A DNA stretch of 64,000 nucleotides from Aliarcobacter sp. (GCA_028703945.1 JAQVLW010000004.1:21982-85981), one strand, 5' to 3'; counted from the first letter of the stretch, positions 42,602-51,902 are shown. The notes: generated by a model from the sequence alone, not told the origin. A program made the numbers and translations.

Positions 42602-43527
42602 AAAGAGCAGTTGTTTTAATGAACATGGGTGGACCAAATAATAAAAGTGAAGTAAAAGTATTTCTTAGAAATATGTTTAATGATAAATATATTATAGGCG
42701 CTCCTCAGCCAATACGAGCGATGATTGGACAAATAATAATTTCAAAAAGATTAAAAGAATCACAAAAAAACTATGAAAAATTAGGTGGAATGTCTCCTAT
42801 TGTTGGACACACTAAAAGATTAGTGCGAAGATTAAATAAAGAACTTGATGCTGATGTTTTTTATGAGATGAGATATACTCCACCATTTGCAAGTGATATT
42901 ATGCCAAAACTCAAAAATTATGATGAAATATACGCAATTCCAATGTATCCACACTATTCAAGTACAACTACAAAATCATCAATTGAAGAGTTCGTAAAAG
43001 TTGCAAAAAAATATAATCTTGATAAAAAAATAAAAACAATAGATAGTTATTACGACAATATTCATTACAATAAAGCAATAGTTGAAAGAATAAAAGAGGC
43101 TTTAAAAGGCGAAGATTCACAAGATTTTGAGCTTATTTTTTCAGCCCATGGTTTAACTAAAAAAATCATAGACAAAGGTGATTTATACCAAAAACATATT
43201 TTAGCAAATGTTGAATGTGCAAAAAAAGAGCTAGAAAAACAAAATATATCTTTCAAAAAAATCCATGTTGCATATCAATCAAGATTAGGACCAATGGAGT
43301 GGTTGAGACCTTATATGGAAGATAAATTAAAAGAGATAAAATCAAAGGTAATAATCTATCCAATATCTTTTACAGTTGATAATTCAGAGACTGAATATGA
43401 ACTAGATATGGAATACGCAGAAGTTGCACATAAACTTGGAATAAAAGATTATAGAGTTGCAAAGGCTCCGAATAATCATAGATATTTTATAGAAGCAATT
43501 AAAGAGATTTACGAGGAGATGAAGTAG
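42598..43527 (+). CDS. hemH: Ferrochelatase
   Basis: HemH inserts ferrous iron into protoporphyrin IX, the last step of haem b synthesis. The 309-residue length is usual. Seen are VVLMNMGGPNNKSEVKVFLRNMFND at the N-terminus, IPMYPHYSSTTTKS, the catalytic His in LIFSAHGLTKK and VAYQSRLGPMEWLRP, then the conserved Glu in FTVDNSETEYELD. The start is TTG 42598, overlapping the SRPBCC stop. Linking ferrochelatase to photolyase genes would help avoid build-up of photosensitising protoporphyrin. Confidence 0.96.
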   Translation: MKRAVVLMNMGGPNNKSEVKVFLRNMFNDKYIIGAPQPIRAMIGQIIISKRLKESQKNYEKLGGMSPIVGHTKRLVRRLNKELDADVFYEMRYTPPFASDIMPKLKNYDEIYAIPMYPHYSSTTTKSSIEEFVKVAKKYNLDKKIKTIDSYYDNIHYNKAIVERIKEALKGEDSQDFELIFSAHGLTKKIIDKGDLYQKHILANVECAKKELEKQNISFKKIHVAYQSRLGPMEWLRPYMEDKLKEIKSKVIIYPISFTVDNSETEYELDMEYAEVAHKLGIKDYRVAKAPNNHRYFIEAIKEIYEEMK

Positions 43528-43528
43528 A

Positions 43529-44395
43529 TTAAATTTCTATTCTATTTCTACCTAAATTTTTGGATTTGTACAATAATTTATCAGCATTATTTATTATTTC
43601 ACTAATTGTTTCATTTTTTGAGGCTTCTACAATTCCAAAAGAACACGTAATCTTAATTTCAAGAGAGTTAAAAATAAATATCTTTTTATTTATTTTATTT
43701 TTAATTCTATCAATTATAAATAGTGCTTCTTCTAAAAAAGCGTTAGGTAATAAAATTAAAAATTCATCACCTCCCCATCTTGAGATAGAATCATATTCCC
43801 TTAAATTATTTTTTATAAGATTAATTAATTCTTTTAAAATATAATCCCCTGAAGCATGAGAGTATGTATCATTTATAAATTTAAAAAAATCAATATCAAA
43901 ATAGACTAAAGAAAAAACTTTTTCTCCTCTTTTTACTTCTAAATATTCTTTTTCAAGAAATTCTATGAAAATTTCTCTATTCCATGTTGCTGTTAATTTA
44001 TCTAATTGATTTCTTGTAAAATCAAATCTAAAAACAATTTCATTTAGTAAATCTAATAATTTTATATGATTTGAATATAAATTATTAAATAATTTTTCAC
44101 TAATAGGTTCACCTTTTGAATAGTCTGTTAAAGTTTGATTAATAAATTTATAAAAATTCCTATGTATTTTTACTAATTCCATATAGTTTATATTTGAATC
44201 GATTCTAGAAAGAAAATTTATATATTCTTTAAATGAACAATTTTTTAGATTTTTATATTCATTTAAGTCAACATCTTTTTTACAAATTATTTTTTTAATA
44301 GCTCTATTATAATTTAATGAATGTTCTCTACTAAATTGATTTGTTCTTAAAATAATTTTTTCAATTTCAATTTCACTATAAATATGTATTGCCAA
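43529..44395 (-). CDS. Diguanylate cyclase with N-terminal CZB-like zinc domain
   Basis: The C-terminal half is a GGDEF domain (about 130-288) with the intact RWGGDEF active loop and an RxxD inhibitory site (REYD) five residues upstream, so it should make c-di-GMP with product inhibition. The N-terminal 125 residues are helical with His25, Cys53 (NCSFKEYI) and His78 (KIHRNFYKF), the spacing of CZB zinc-sensing domains as in DgcZ. The fourth ligand of the HxxxH pair is Tyr82 here, with His110 as a possible substitute. No membrane span. Confidence 0.86.
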   Translation of the reverse strand: MAIHIYSEIEIEKIILRTNQFSREHSLNYNRAIKKIICKKDVDLNEYKNLKNCSFKEYINFLSRIDSNINYMELVKIHRNFYKFINQTLTDYSKGEPISEKLFNNLYSNHIKLLDLLNEIVFRFDFTRNQLDKLTATWNREIFIEFLEKEYLEVKRGEKVFSLVYFDIDFFKFINDTYSHASGDYILKELINLIKNNLREYDSISRWGGDEFLILLPNAFLEEALFIIDRIKNKINKKIFIFNSLEIKITCSFGIVEASKNETISEIINNADKLLYKSKNLGRNRIEI

Positions 44396-44582
44396 ATATG
44401 AAGCCTTTTATCTTAAACTGATAATTTATTTTACATAAAATAAAAATTTTGCTAGAATAGTCGGTTAATTGGCTATCTGAGTATTAAAATAATTCATATA
44501 ATAATTTTTTAATATAAGAATAGTAGCAAATTATTACACCATTGTCAACTAAAATGGAAAAATTTTACTACAAAGAAATAAA

Positions 44583-44897
44583 ATGTTGCATTTGAGATTG
44601 AAAGAAGCAAGAGAAAAAGCGGGTTTAACCTTAGAAGAATTATCAAAAAGAATTAATATTTCAAAAAGAACTCTTCAAAATTATGAATCTAATAAAAATG
44701 AACCTACTGTAAGTATTGTAAATAAGATAGCAGAATTTTGCTATGAAGATGAAGTATATTTATTTACAGGAGCTGTTGAAAATAAGATTAATTATGAGAA
44801 AGAAATTCTAGAAATATTAAATAAAGCTACTAATGAAGAGAAAGAATATATATATCATTTGATAAAAATTGAATATATAAAAAATAAAATATCGTAA
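44583..44897 (+). CDS. XRE-family helix-turn-helix regulator
   Basis: A 104-residue protein: an N-terminal Cro/C1-type HTH (LKEAREKAGLTLEELSKRIN, ISKRTLQNYESNKNEPTVSIVNKIAEF) and a C-terminal acidic helical tail that probably dimerises. A TAGAAT box preceded by TG at about 44450-44458 would give a leader of roughly 120 bases. It is alone between a diguanylate cyclase and a helicase gene, with no toxin-like neighbour. The target is unknown. Confidence 0.88.
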   Translation: MLHLRLKEAREKAGLTLEELSKRINISKRTLQNYESNKNEPTVSIVNKIAEFCYEDEVYLFTGAVENKINYEKEILEILNKATNEEKEYIYHLIKIEYIKNKIS

Positions 44898-44903
44898 GAT
44901 ATT

Positions 44904-46196
44904 TTATTTTTTCTCAAAACTTCTATTATCATCTCTTTTAGTAATTTTTCTCTTTTTTGCAGGTTTCTTTTCAGGTGCATTTGTTTTTGCATAACCTGTC
45001 TTTTTAGCTACTTTTCTAGCTTCTGCCATTTTTACACTTAGTTGTTTTGGTCTTGCTTTGAATAGTCTTGGTTTTTTTTCTGTAGCTTCAAAACCTTCAA
45101 CTTCAGTTCTTGGAATATTGATAATTAATTCTTTTTCAATTTCAATCATCATTTTATAATCCTTAACACTTAAAAGTGTCAAAGCAATTCCAGCATTTCC
45201 AGCTCGTCCAGTTCTTCCAATTCTATGAGTATAATCAGTTACTGTTTCAGGTAGAGCATAATTTACAACGATAGGTAAAAGCTCAATATCAATTCCACGT
45301 GCTGCAATATCAGTTGCTACTAAAACTCTAATCTCACCTGATTTGAATTTTTTCATAACTTTTGCACGCGCTGTTTGTCTAACATCACCATGAATACATC
45401 CAGCTGTAAGTCCATCTAATTCTAAATGTTCTACTAAAGTATCAGCTTCAATTTTCATATTTACAAAAACTAAAACTTGAGAATAGTTTTTTGAACCAAT
45501 GATATATGATAATGCAGCAGCTTTATTTGCTTCATCAACTAAAACGATTTGTTGGTCGATGATTTTTACAGCTGATCTTTGTTGTGCAACTTCAATTACA
45601 ACTGGATCTGTTAAAAATTCTTTTGCAAGTTTTTTTACATTTTGATTCATAGTTGCACTAAACATCATGATTTGTCTCTTTGGTCCAACACTTGGAAGAA
45701 TTTTTTCAATATCTTCTAAAAATCCCATATCAAGCATAGTATCAACTTCATCAATTACAACAGTTGTAACACTTGATAAATCAACAGTTCCATTTTTTAA
45801 ATGTTCCATTAATCTTCCTGAAGTTGCTACTAAAATATCAAGACCTTTTGCAATCTTTTTTTCTTGTTCTTTTGTAGAAACTCCACCAAATACAGCTAGT
45901 TTTTGAACATCCAAATATTTACCTAAATCTTCAGCTGCTTTTGATATTTGACTCGCAAGTTCTCTTGTTGGAACTAATATTAAAGTTCTAAGAACAGGCT
46001 TATTAGGTTGTTTATTTGCTATTAATTCTGTTAATATTGGTAATAAAAATGCAGCAGTTTTTCCTGTACCACTTTGGGCAGCTGCTAATATATCTCTTTT
46101 TTTTAAAGCAATTGGAATAGCTTTTTTTTGTATTTCCGTAGCTTCTTTATAATCTAAATCTTTTAAAGCACTTATGATTTTTTCATCTAAGTTCAT
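44904..46196 (-). CDS. DEAD-box RNA helicase (RhlE-like)
   Basis: The 430-residue helicase has the Q motif TEIQKKAIP, motif I AAQSGTGKTAAF, Ia PTRELASQ, II VIDEVDTM (DEVD rather than DEAD), III FSATMN, then IV-VI with VATDIAARGID and HRIGRTGRAG. The C-terminal tail is Lys/Arg-rich (KKPAKKRKITKRDD), a general RNA-binding extension. The DEVD variant is found in some genuine helicases. It likely acts in ribosome assembly or RNA decay, often at low temperature. Confidence 0.93.
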   Translation of the reverse strand: MNLDEKIISALKDLDYKEATEIQKKAIPIALKKRDILAAAQSGTGKTAAFLLPILTELIANKQPNKPVLRTLILVPTRELASQISKAAEDLGKYLDVQKLAVFGGVSTKEQEKKIAKGLDILVATSGRLMEHLKNGTVDLSSVTTVVIDEVDTMLDMGFLEDIEKILPSVGPKRQIMMFSATMNQNVKKLAKEFLTDPVVIEVAQQRSAVKIIDQQIVLVDEANKAAALSYIIGSKNYSQVLVFVNMKIEADTLVEHLELDGLTAGCIHGDVRQTARAKVMKKFKSGEIRVLVATDIAARGIDIELLPIVVNYALPETVTDYTHRIGRTGRAGNAGIALTLLSVKDYKMMIEIEKELIINIPRTEVEGFEATEKKPRLFKARPKQLSVKMAEARKVAKKTGYAKTNAPEKKPAKKRKITKRDDNRSFEKK

Positions 46197-46243
46197 TGAT
46201 GTAAAAGTTTTAATATTGTTTCCTTTTAATCTTAATTTTGCTT

Positions 46244-46249
46244 ATTATA
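46244..46249 (-). promoter_or_regulatory. -10 box of the DEAD-box helicase gene
   Basis: TATAAT on the minus strand, about 47 bases upstream of the helicase ATG. The inverted repeat at 46261-46287 lies directly behind it, over the -35 position. Confidence 0.55.
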
Positions 46250-46260
46250 TCTAAAAGTAG

Positions 46261-46287
46261 ATTAGTTTAAGTTTTACTTAAACTAAT
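46261..46287. promoter_or_regulatory. Perfect 11-bp inverted repeat between helicase and aroB
   Basis: ATTAGTTTAAG pairs with CTTAAACTAAT around TTTTA. It lies at about -24 to -50 of the minus-strand helicase promoter and upstream of the aroB promoter (TATAAAAT at 46343-46350). It has no T-run, and its position between divergent genes argues for an operator rather than a terminator. Confidence 0.45.
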
Positions 46288-46380
46288 TTAATAGAATTAA
46301 GTTAAAAGGCTTTTTAACCTTCTTTTAGCTTTTTTTGGCTAATATAAAATCCTTATTAAATAAATATTTGGATAGATAAA

Positions 46381-47415
46381 ATGACTGTTAAAATTACTTT
46401 ACCCCATGATAACTCTTATGAAATTTTTATAGATGAATTAAACGAACTATATTTTGATAGAAAAGTTGTGATTATTACAAATCCAACTGTTAGTGGATTT
46501 CATTTGGAGTATTTAAAAACTAAAATAAATGCACGTGAGCTTAGTGTTTGCACTATTCCAGATGGGGAAGAGTACAAACATATGCAAACAATTGAAGATA
46601 TGTTAGCCCACTGTTTTACCCACAGACTTGATAGAAAATCTCTACTTATTGCTTTTGGCGGTGGTGTTATTGGAGATATGACTGGATTTGCAGCTTCAAT
46701 TTATCAAAGAGGTATTGATTTTGTTCAAATTCCTACAACTTTACTTTCTCAAGTTGATGCAAGTGTTGGTGGAAAAACAGGAATAAACAATAAATTTGGA
46801 AAAAATTTAGTTGGTGCTTTTCATCAACCAATCGCCGTTTATATTGACCCAAATTTCTTAAAAACTTTACCAAAAAGAGAGTTTGGAGCGGGAGTTGCTG
46901 AAATTGTAAAAATGGCAGTTACTTTTAACAAAGATTTTTTTGAGTGGTTAGAACAAAATGATTTAACAACAGATGAAAATATTAGAATTGCAATTGCTAA
47001 ATCTGTTCAAACAAAAGCAGATGTAGTTTCTCAAGATGAAAAAGAGTTGGGAATTAGGGCTGCTTTAAATTATGGTCATACTTTTGGTCATGTTATTGAA
47101 AATGAAACAAATTATGATACATATTTACATGGTGAAGCTGTGGGAATTGGTATGTGTATGGCAAATGCATTGGCTGTAAAATTAGGACTTATGAGCAAAG
47201 ATGAGGAGTTAAGAGTAAAAAATTTATTAGAAAAATATGATATTCCTACAACTTATAAAATTAAAGATATTGAACATTTTTATGAACATTTTTTCTTAGA
47301 TAAAAAGTCATTGGATAATAAAATTAAATTTATTCTTCCAGTTGGTATTGGTGATTGCAAAATCACTAATGAAGTTACAAAAGATGATGTTATAAAAATA
47401 TTAAAAGGTTTTTAA
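46381..47415 (+). CDS. aroB: 3-dehydroquinate synthase
   Basis: AroB makes 3-dehydroquinate from DAHP, the second step of the shikimate pathway. The 344-residue NAD- and metal-dependent enzyme shows DGEEYKHMQTIEDML, GGGVIGDMTGFAASIYQRGIDF, PTTLLSQVDASVGGKTGIN and the metal-binding His in LNYGHTFGHVIE and LHGEAVGIGM. It starts an operon: the mscS-type gene begins one base after its stop. Confidence 0.97.
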   Translation: MTVKITLPHDNSYEIFIDELNELYFDRKVVIITNPTVSGFHLEYLKTKINARELSVCTIPDGEEYKHMQTIEDMLAHCFTHRLDRKSLLIAFGGGVIGDMTGFAASIYQRGIDFVQIPTTLLSQVDASVGGKTGINNKFGKNLVGAFHQPIAVYIDPNFLKTLPKREFGAGVAEIVKMAVTFNKDFFEWLEQNDLTTDENIRIAIAKSVQTKADVVSQDEKELGIRAALNYGHTFGHVIENETNYDTYLHGEAVGIGMCMANALAVKLGLMSKDEELRVKNLLEKYDIPTTYKIKDIEHFYEHFFLDKKSLDNKIKFILPVGIGDCKITNEVTKDDVIKILKGF

Positions 47416-47416
47416 A

Positions 47417-49165
47417 TTGATTAAAAAATTAGCATTATTACTATTTATTAATTGTTTTTTATGGGCTGCTGTAAGTAATAATATTTCAACGCTTGATAAA
47501 AACGATAAAGCAGAAGTTAAACAAATTGAGCAAAAAATCATAAATGATAAATATGAAGAAGCTCAAAAAGAACTAGAGATTAAAAAAAATCAAGAACTTG
47601 AAGGTTTAAAAAGTAAAGAGCAAGATTTAGAAAATATAGCTCAAATTAACACTTTAATTGATGCTATTTCAAAAATTGATCTTGAATTAAAAGATAATAT
47701 TTTATTAAAAAGATATTCTAACTATCTTGCATATAGTAAAATTTCAACAGAACTTGCGGTTTTGAGAGATAATTTAAAAAGAAAAACAAATATTACAGAT
47801 GAACAAACTTATCAATTACATAATAAAATCAGAGTTAAAGAAAATGAATTAGAGTTAATAGATGAGTATAAAGGTTCACCTATAGGTGGGCTTATTAATC
47901 CACCTGAGATTGAAAAATATGAAAATATTACAAATCCTTTTGGAATAATTAATGCATTATCTCAAATAAAAAAATTAGAGAATAACAAAAAAATATTTAA
48001 AACTTTAGAATCAGATATTGATTATTTGACCATAAAATTGGATGAAGAGTTACTTTTATATTTAGAATTATTTAATTTAGACTTAAAACCTGAATTTAAA
48101 GAAAAAATTACTTTTTTAGATAAAGAAAAAAAAGATTTTGTAATGATTCTAGAAATTGTATCTACAACTGAAGAGGTATATACAAGAAAAATTGAACAAG
48201 TTATTTTGGAGATTAAAAGCCAAATATCTCAACAAGTTCAGAAAATGGTTGTTATTTTTATAATAATTATGATTTTATCAGTAATTGCATTTTTAGTAAA
48301 ATTAGCTTTAAAAAGATATTTTTCTCAAAATGAAAATTATTATATGATAAATAAAATAATTAATTTTACTTTAGTATTTTTGATTGTAATGCTTATTTTA
48401 TTTTCATATATAGATAATGTTTCATATCTTGTAACAATCCTAGGATTTGCATCAGCGGGTATTGCAATTGCTTTAAAAGATTGGTTTATGTCTATTTTTG
48501 GTTGGATGGTTATTGTAACATCTGGCTCAATTCAAGTTGGAGATAGAATAAAAGTAAATAAAGGTAATGTTGAAACTGTTGGAGATGTTTTAGATATTTC
48601 TTTATTTAAAATAACTATTAGAGAAGATATTACTTTGACTTCTTATATGGTAAATAGAAGAAGTGGAAGAATCTTTTTTATTCCAAATAACTATATTTTT
48701 TCAGAGCTTATAGCTAACTATACACACTCTGGTTTAAGAACTGTTTGGGATGGAATTGATATTACTATTACTTTTGATTCAAATCATAAAAAAGCTCAAA
48801 AAATAGCAAGAGATATTTTAAAGCATTATTCAAAAGGTTATACTGATATTACTAGAAAACAGTTATCTAAAATGAGAAATAAATATCAGTTACGTGCAAC
48901 AGGAGTTGAACCTAGAGTTTTTACTTTTGTTGAACCTCAAGGTATTGTAATATCTTCTTGGTATCTAACAAATTCTTATGCGGCATTAGTTTTAAGAAGT
49001 ACAATTAGTACAGAGATTTTAGATGCATTTATGAGAGAAAATGATATTCATATTGCTTATCCTACTCAACAAATTAATATTAATAGAACAGATAATGCTT
49101 ATGGACCTGCTACAAAAAGAAAAAATATTCCAAAAGATTTGGAAGATGAAATTATACAAAGATAA
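47417..49165 (+). CDS. MscS-family mechanosensitive channel with long periplasmic domain
   Basis: The 582-residue protein has a signal-like N-terminus (to about residue 18), a helical, coiled-coil-rich extracytoplasmic part (to about 270), membrane spans around 277-350, the pore helix GFASAGIAIALKDWFMSIFGW and the beta domain SGSIQVGDRIKVNKGNVETVGDVLDI. It should open under membrane tension and release small solutes. Translation starts at TTG 47417 right behind aroB, with AAAAGG upstream. I recall the same order in Helicobacter pylori. Confidence 0.9.
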   Translation: MIKKLALLLFINCFLWAAVSNNISTLDKNDKAEVKQIEQKIINDKYEEAQKELEIKKNQELEGLKSKEQDLENIAQINTLIDAISKIDLELKDNILLKRYSNYLAYSKISTELAVLRDNLKRKTNITDEQTYQLHNKIRVKENELELIDEYKGSPIGGLINPPEIEKYENITNPFGIINALSQIKKLENNKKIFKTLESDIDYLTIKLDEELLLYLELFNLDLKPEFKEKITFLDKEKKDFVMILEIVSTTEEVYTRKIEQVILEIKSQISQQVQKMVVIFIIIMILSVIAFLVKLALKRYFSQNENYYMINKIINFTLVFLIVMLILFSYIDNVSYLVTILGFASAGIAIALKDWFMSIFGWMVIVTSGSIQVGDRIKVNKGNVETVGDVLDISLFKITIREDITLTSYMVNRRSGRIFFIPNNYIFSELIANYTHSGLRTVWDGIDITITFDSNHKKAQKIARDILKHYSKGYTDITRKQLSKMRNKYQLRATGVEPRVFTFVEPQGIVISSWYLTNSYAALVLRSTISTEILDAFMRENDIHIAYPTQQININRTDNAYGPATKRKNIPKDLEDEIIQR

Positions 49166-49183
49166 ATTAGGAAATAAATATTA

Positions 49184-50452
49184 ATGAATTTTTCACATAA
49201 TAAAGCAAAAGTATATTTTAAAACTTTTGGATGTAGAACAAATGTTTTTGATACTCAAGTTATGATGAGTAATCTAAAAGATTTTGAAGTAACACAAAAT
49301 GAAGCTGAGGCTGATGTAGTCATAATAAACTCATGTACGGTAACAAATAGTGCTGATAGTACAGCAAGAGGATATATTAGTGGTTTAAAAAAACTTCCAA
49401 AAGATCCAAGAGTTGTATTTACAGGTTGTGGAGTTTGGACAAAAGGTGAAGCTCTTTTTAAAGAAGCTAAAGTTGATTCTTTGTTTGGTCATTCTGAAAA
49501 AGAGAATATTAATGAACTTTTATTACAAGAAGAAAGATTTTTTCAAGCTGGAGATTTAACTCATATTGATGAAACTATTGTAGAAGAGTTTGTTGGGAAA
49601 AGTAGGGCATTTATCAAAATTCAAGAAGGCTGTGATTTTAGATGTTCATATTGTATTATTCCTTATGTAAGAGGAGATGCAAGAAGTTACACAGAAGATA
49701 AAATTTTAGAACAAGTTACAACTTTAGCTGCAAATGGTTTTGGAGAGTTTATTTTAACAGGAACAAATGTAGGTTCTTATGGAAAAAAACAACATACTTC
49801 ATTGGCAAAACTTCTTAAAAAAATGGCTTTGATAAAAGGTGTGAGAAGAATTAGAATGGGAAGTATTGAACCTATTCAAATTGATGATGAATTTAAAGAG
49901 CTTATAAATGAACCATTTATGGCAAAACATCTTCATATTGCATTACAACATACTTCAAAAGAGATGTTACAAATAATGAATAGAAGAAATAAAGTCTTAT
50001 CAGATTTAGAACTTTTTGAGTTTTTAAGTTCAAATGGTTATGCTTTAGGTACTGATTTTATTGTGGGGCATCCTGGTGAAACAGATGAGTTATGGAGAGA
50101 AGCGATGCAAAATCTGCATAGATTTCCACTTACTCATGTTCATGCTTTTACATACTCAAAAAGAGATGGAACACCAAGTGCAACTATGAAACCTCAGATA
50201 AAAGGTGATATTGCAAAAATTAGATACAATGAATTAGTAAGTATAATTGATGAAAAGAATTTTAATTTTAGAAAAAATAATACTCAAAAATTAGAAGTTT
50301 TAGTTGAATCGATAAAAAATGGAAAATATATAGGTTTAGATCAATTTTTCAATCAAATAGAAATAGACTCACCGGTTGATTTAGTTGGAGATTGGGTTTT
50401 TATAGATGATTATGAAGTAAAGGCTAATAAAAATGTCGCAAGATTCAAATAA
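49184..50452 (+). CDS. mtaB: tRNA t6A37 methylthiotransferase MtaB
   Basis: MtaB adds a methylthio group to t6A37 of tRNA decoding ANN codons. The 422-residue radical-SAM protein has the N-terminal UPF0004 cluster Cys residues (FKTFGCRTNVFD, NSCTVTN, FTGCGVW), the radical-SAM motif CDFRCSYCIIP, and GTNVGSYG and DFIVGHPGET in the barrel. The C-terminal TRAM domain is short. The next gene overlaps its end by 20 bases. Confidence 0.95.
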   Translation: MNFSHNKAKVYFKTFGCRTNVFDTQVMMSNLKDFEVTQNEAEADVVIINSCTVTNSADSTARGYISGLKKLPKDPRVVFTGCGVWTKGEALFKEAKVDSLFGHSEKENINELLLQEERFFQAGDLTHIDETIVEEFVGKSRAFIKIQEGCDFRCSYCIIPYVRGDARSYTEDKILEQVTTLAANGFGEFILTGTNVGSYGKKQHTSLAKLLKKMALIKGVRRIRMGSIEPIQIDDEFKELINEPFMAKHLHIALQHTSKEMLQIMNRRNKVLSDLELFEFLSSNGYALGTDFIVGHPGETDELWREAMQNLHRFPLTHVHAFTYSKRDGTPSATMKPQIKGDIAKIRYNELVSIIDEKNFNFRKNNTQKLEVLVESIKNGKYIGLDQFFNQIEIDSPVDLVGDWVFIDDYEVKANKNVARFK

Positions 50453-51902
50453 TAAAAATTTAGATAAAAATTTTAAATTAATGGCGCTATCAGCAGTTGT
50501 ATTGCTGGTATTATTTATTTATACTATTTATAAAAGTAGCTCACATATACAAGGAAGTTCTTATTATATAGGAATTATTTTTTTGTTTATTTTACTTTTT
50601 TTAGCTTTATTATTAAGAGCAAAACAAGAAAAAGTCAAAGATTTTTTTAATAAAAATAAAAAACAAACAACAGCTTTTGATGATGAAATTGTGAAAAATA
50701 GAGCAAAAATATCAAATGAAGATTTAAACTCAAATATTCAAGCAGTTACTTCAAATATAACATTTAAAGATGTGGCTGGAATAAATGAAATTAAAGAAGA
50801 ACTTGAAGAAGTTGTTGATTTTTTAAATAATCCTAAAAAATATTTAGAATATGGAGTTAAACTTCCTAAAGGTGTTTTACTTGTAGGACCTCCAGGTGTT
50901 GGGAAAACTTTGATTGCAAGAGCAGTTGCAGGTGAAGCTGATGTTCCATTTTTTTATCAAAGTGGAGCTAGTTTTGTTCAAATTTATGTTGGAATGGGTG
51001 CAAAAAAAGTTCGAGAACTTTTTGCAAAAGCGAAACAAAGCGCACCTGCAATTATTTTTATAGATGAAATTGATGCAGTTGGAAAAGCAAGAAGTGGAAA
51101 ATCAAATGATGAAAGAGAATCAACATTAAATGAACTTCTAACTCAAATGGATGGATTTGATGGAGATAGTGGAGTTATTGTAATTGCTGCAACAAATAAA
51201 ATAGAAGTTTTAGATGATGCTCTTTTAAGAGCTGGAAGATTTGATAGACGAGTTCATGTTGGACTTCCAAATATAAATGATAGAAAAAAGATTTTAGAGT
51301 TATATTTAAATAATAAAAATCATGAGATAAATATTGAAAAATTGGTAAATGAAACAGCTGGGTTTAGCTCAGCTGCTTTAGCTACATTAATAAATGAAGC
51401 TTTATTAAATATGATTAAAAATAACAAAAAAATATTAAATAATTCAGATATTCAAGTTGCAAAAAATAAACTTGAATTTGGTAAAAAACAAATAAAAATT
51501 CTAGATGATAAACAAAAAGAAATTTTGGCTATTTATCAAGCTTCTAAAGCCTTTATATCAAAAACAAAAGTTGCTTTATTTGATGAAAGTGTTGAAAAAC
51601 TAAATTCAACTTATCCTTCTTTTCAAGAATTACGTGAAAATATTAGAAGAGATTTAGCCGGATTTATAGGGGTTGAAGTTATAAAAAAAGAAAAATATGC
51701 AATAAATCATGAAGATTTAGAAAAAGCTTTTAAAACAGCTAATGATGTTGTAAATAAGTATAAAATGCTAAATTCTGTTGATGAATTACTTCTAGATATA
51801 AAAAATGATTTAAGAAGTGAATTATCTCAAAATGTGGAAGAGATAAATAGATTAAAAGATATTATGCTTAAAAATGAGGTAATTACTTTTGATGATATCT
51901 AA
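50433..51902 (+). CDS. FtsH-like AAA+ membrane protein with destroyed protease motif
   Basis: The 489-residue protein has two N-terminal spans (about 15-33 and 43-61) and an FtsH-type ATPase: Walker A GPPGVGKT (152-159), the pore-loop aromatic in SFVQIYVGMG, Walker B IIFIDEIDAVG and the arginine fingers in GRFDRRV. At the position of the FtsH zinc motif HEAGH it reads YQASK (368-372), so all zinc ligands and the catalytic Glu are gone. It is thus a proteolytically dead paralogue, a membrane unfoldase or adaptor. It overlaps mtaB and bioV, and the gene order is shared with Helicobacter as I recall. Confidence 0.9.
   Translation: MSQDSNNKNLDKNFKLMALSAVVLLVLFIYTIYKSSSHIQGSSYYIGIIFLFILLFLALLLRAKQEKVKDFFNKNKKQTTAFDDEIVKNRAKISNEDLNSNIQAVTSNITFKDVAGINEIKEELEEVVDFLNNPKKYLEYGVKLPKGVLLVGPPGVGKTLIARAVAGEADVPFFYQSGASFVQIYVGMGAKKVRELFAKAKQSAPAIIFIDEIDAVGKARSGKSNDERESTLNELLTQMDGFDGDSGVIVIAATNKIEVLDDALLRAGRFDRRVHVGLPNINDRKKILELYLNNKNHEINIEKLVNETAGFSSAALATLINEALLNMIKNNKKILNNSDIQVAKNKLEFGKKQIKILDDKQKEILAIYQASKAFISKTKVALFDESVEKLNSTYPSFQELRENIRRDLAGFIGVEVIKKEKYAINHEDLEKAFKTANDVVNKYKMLNSVDELLLDIKNDLRSELSQNVEEINRLKDIMLKNEVITFDDI

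Noticed and set aside
44583..44897. XRE regulator as phage repressor or antitoxin
   Set aside because: No integrase, phage genes or toxin-sized ORF is adjacent, and base composition matches the surroundings.
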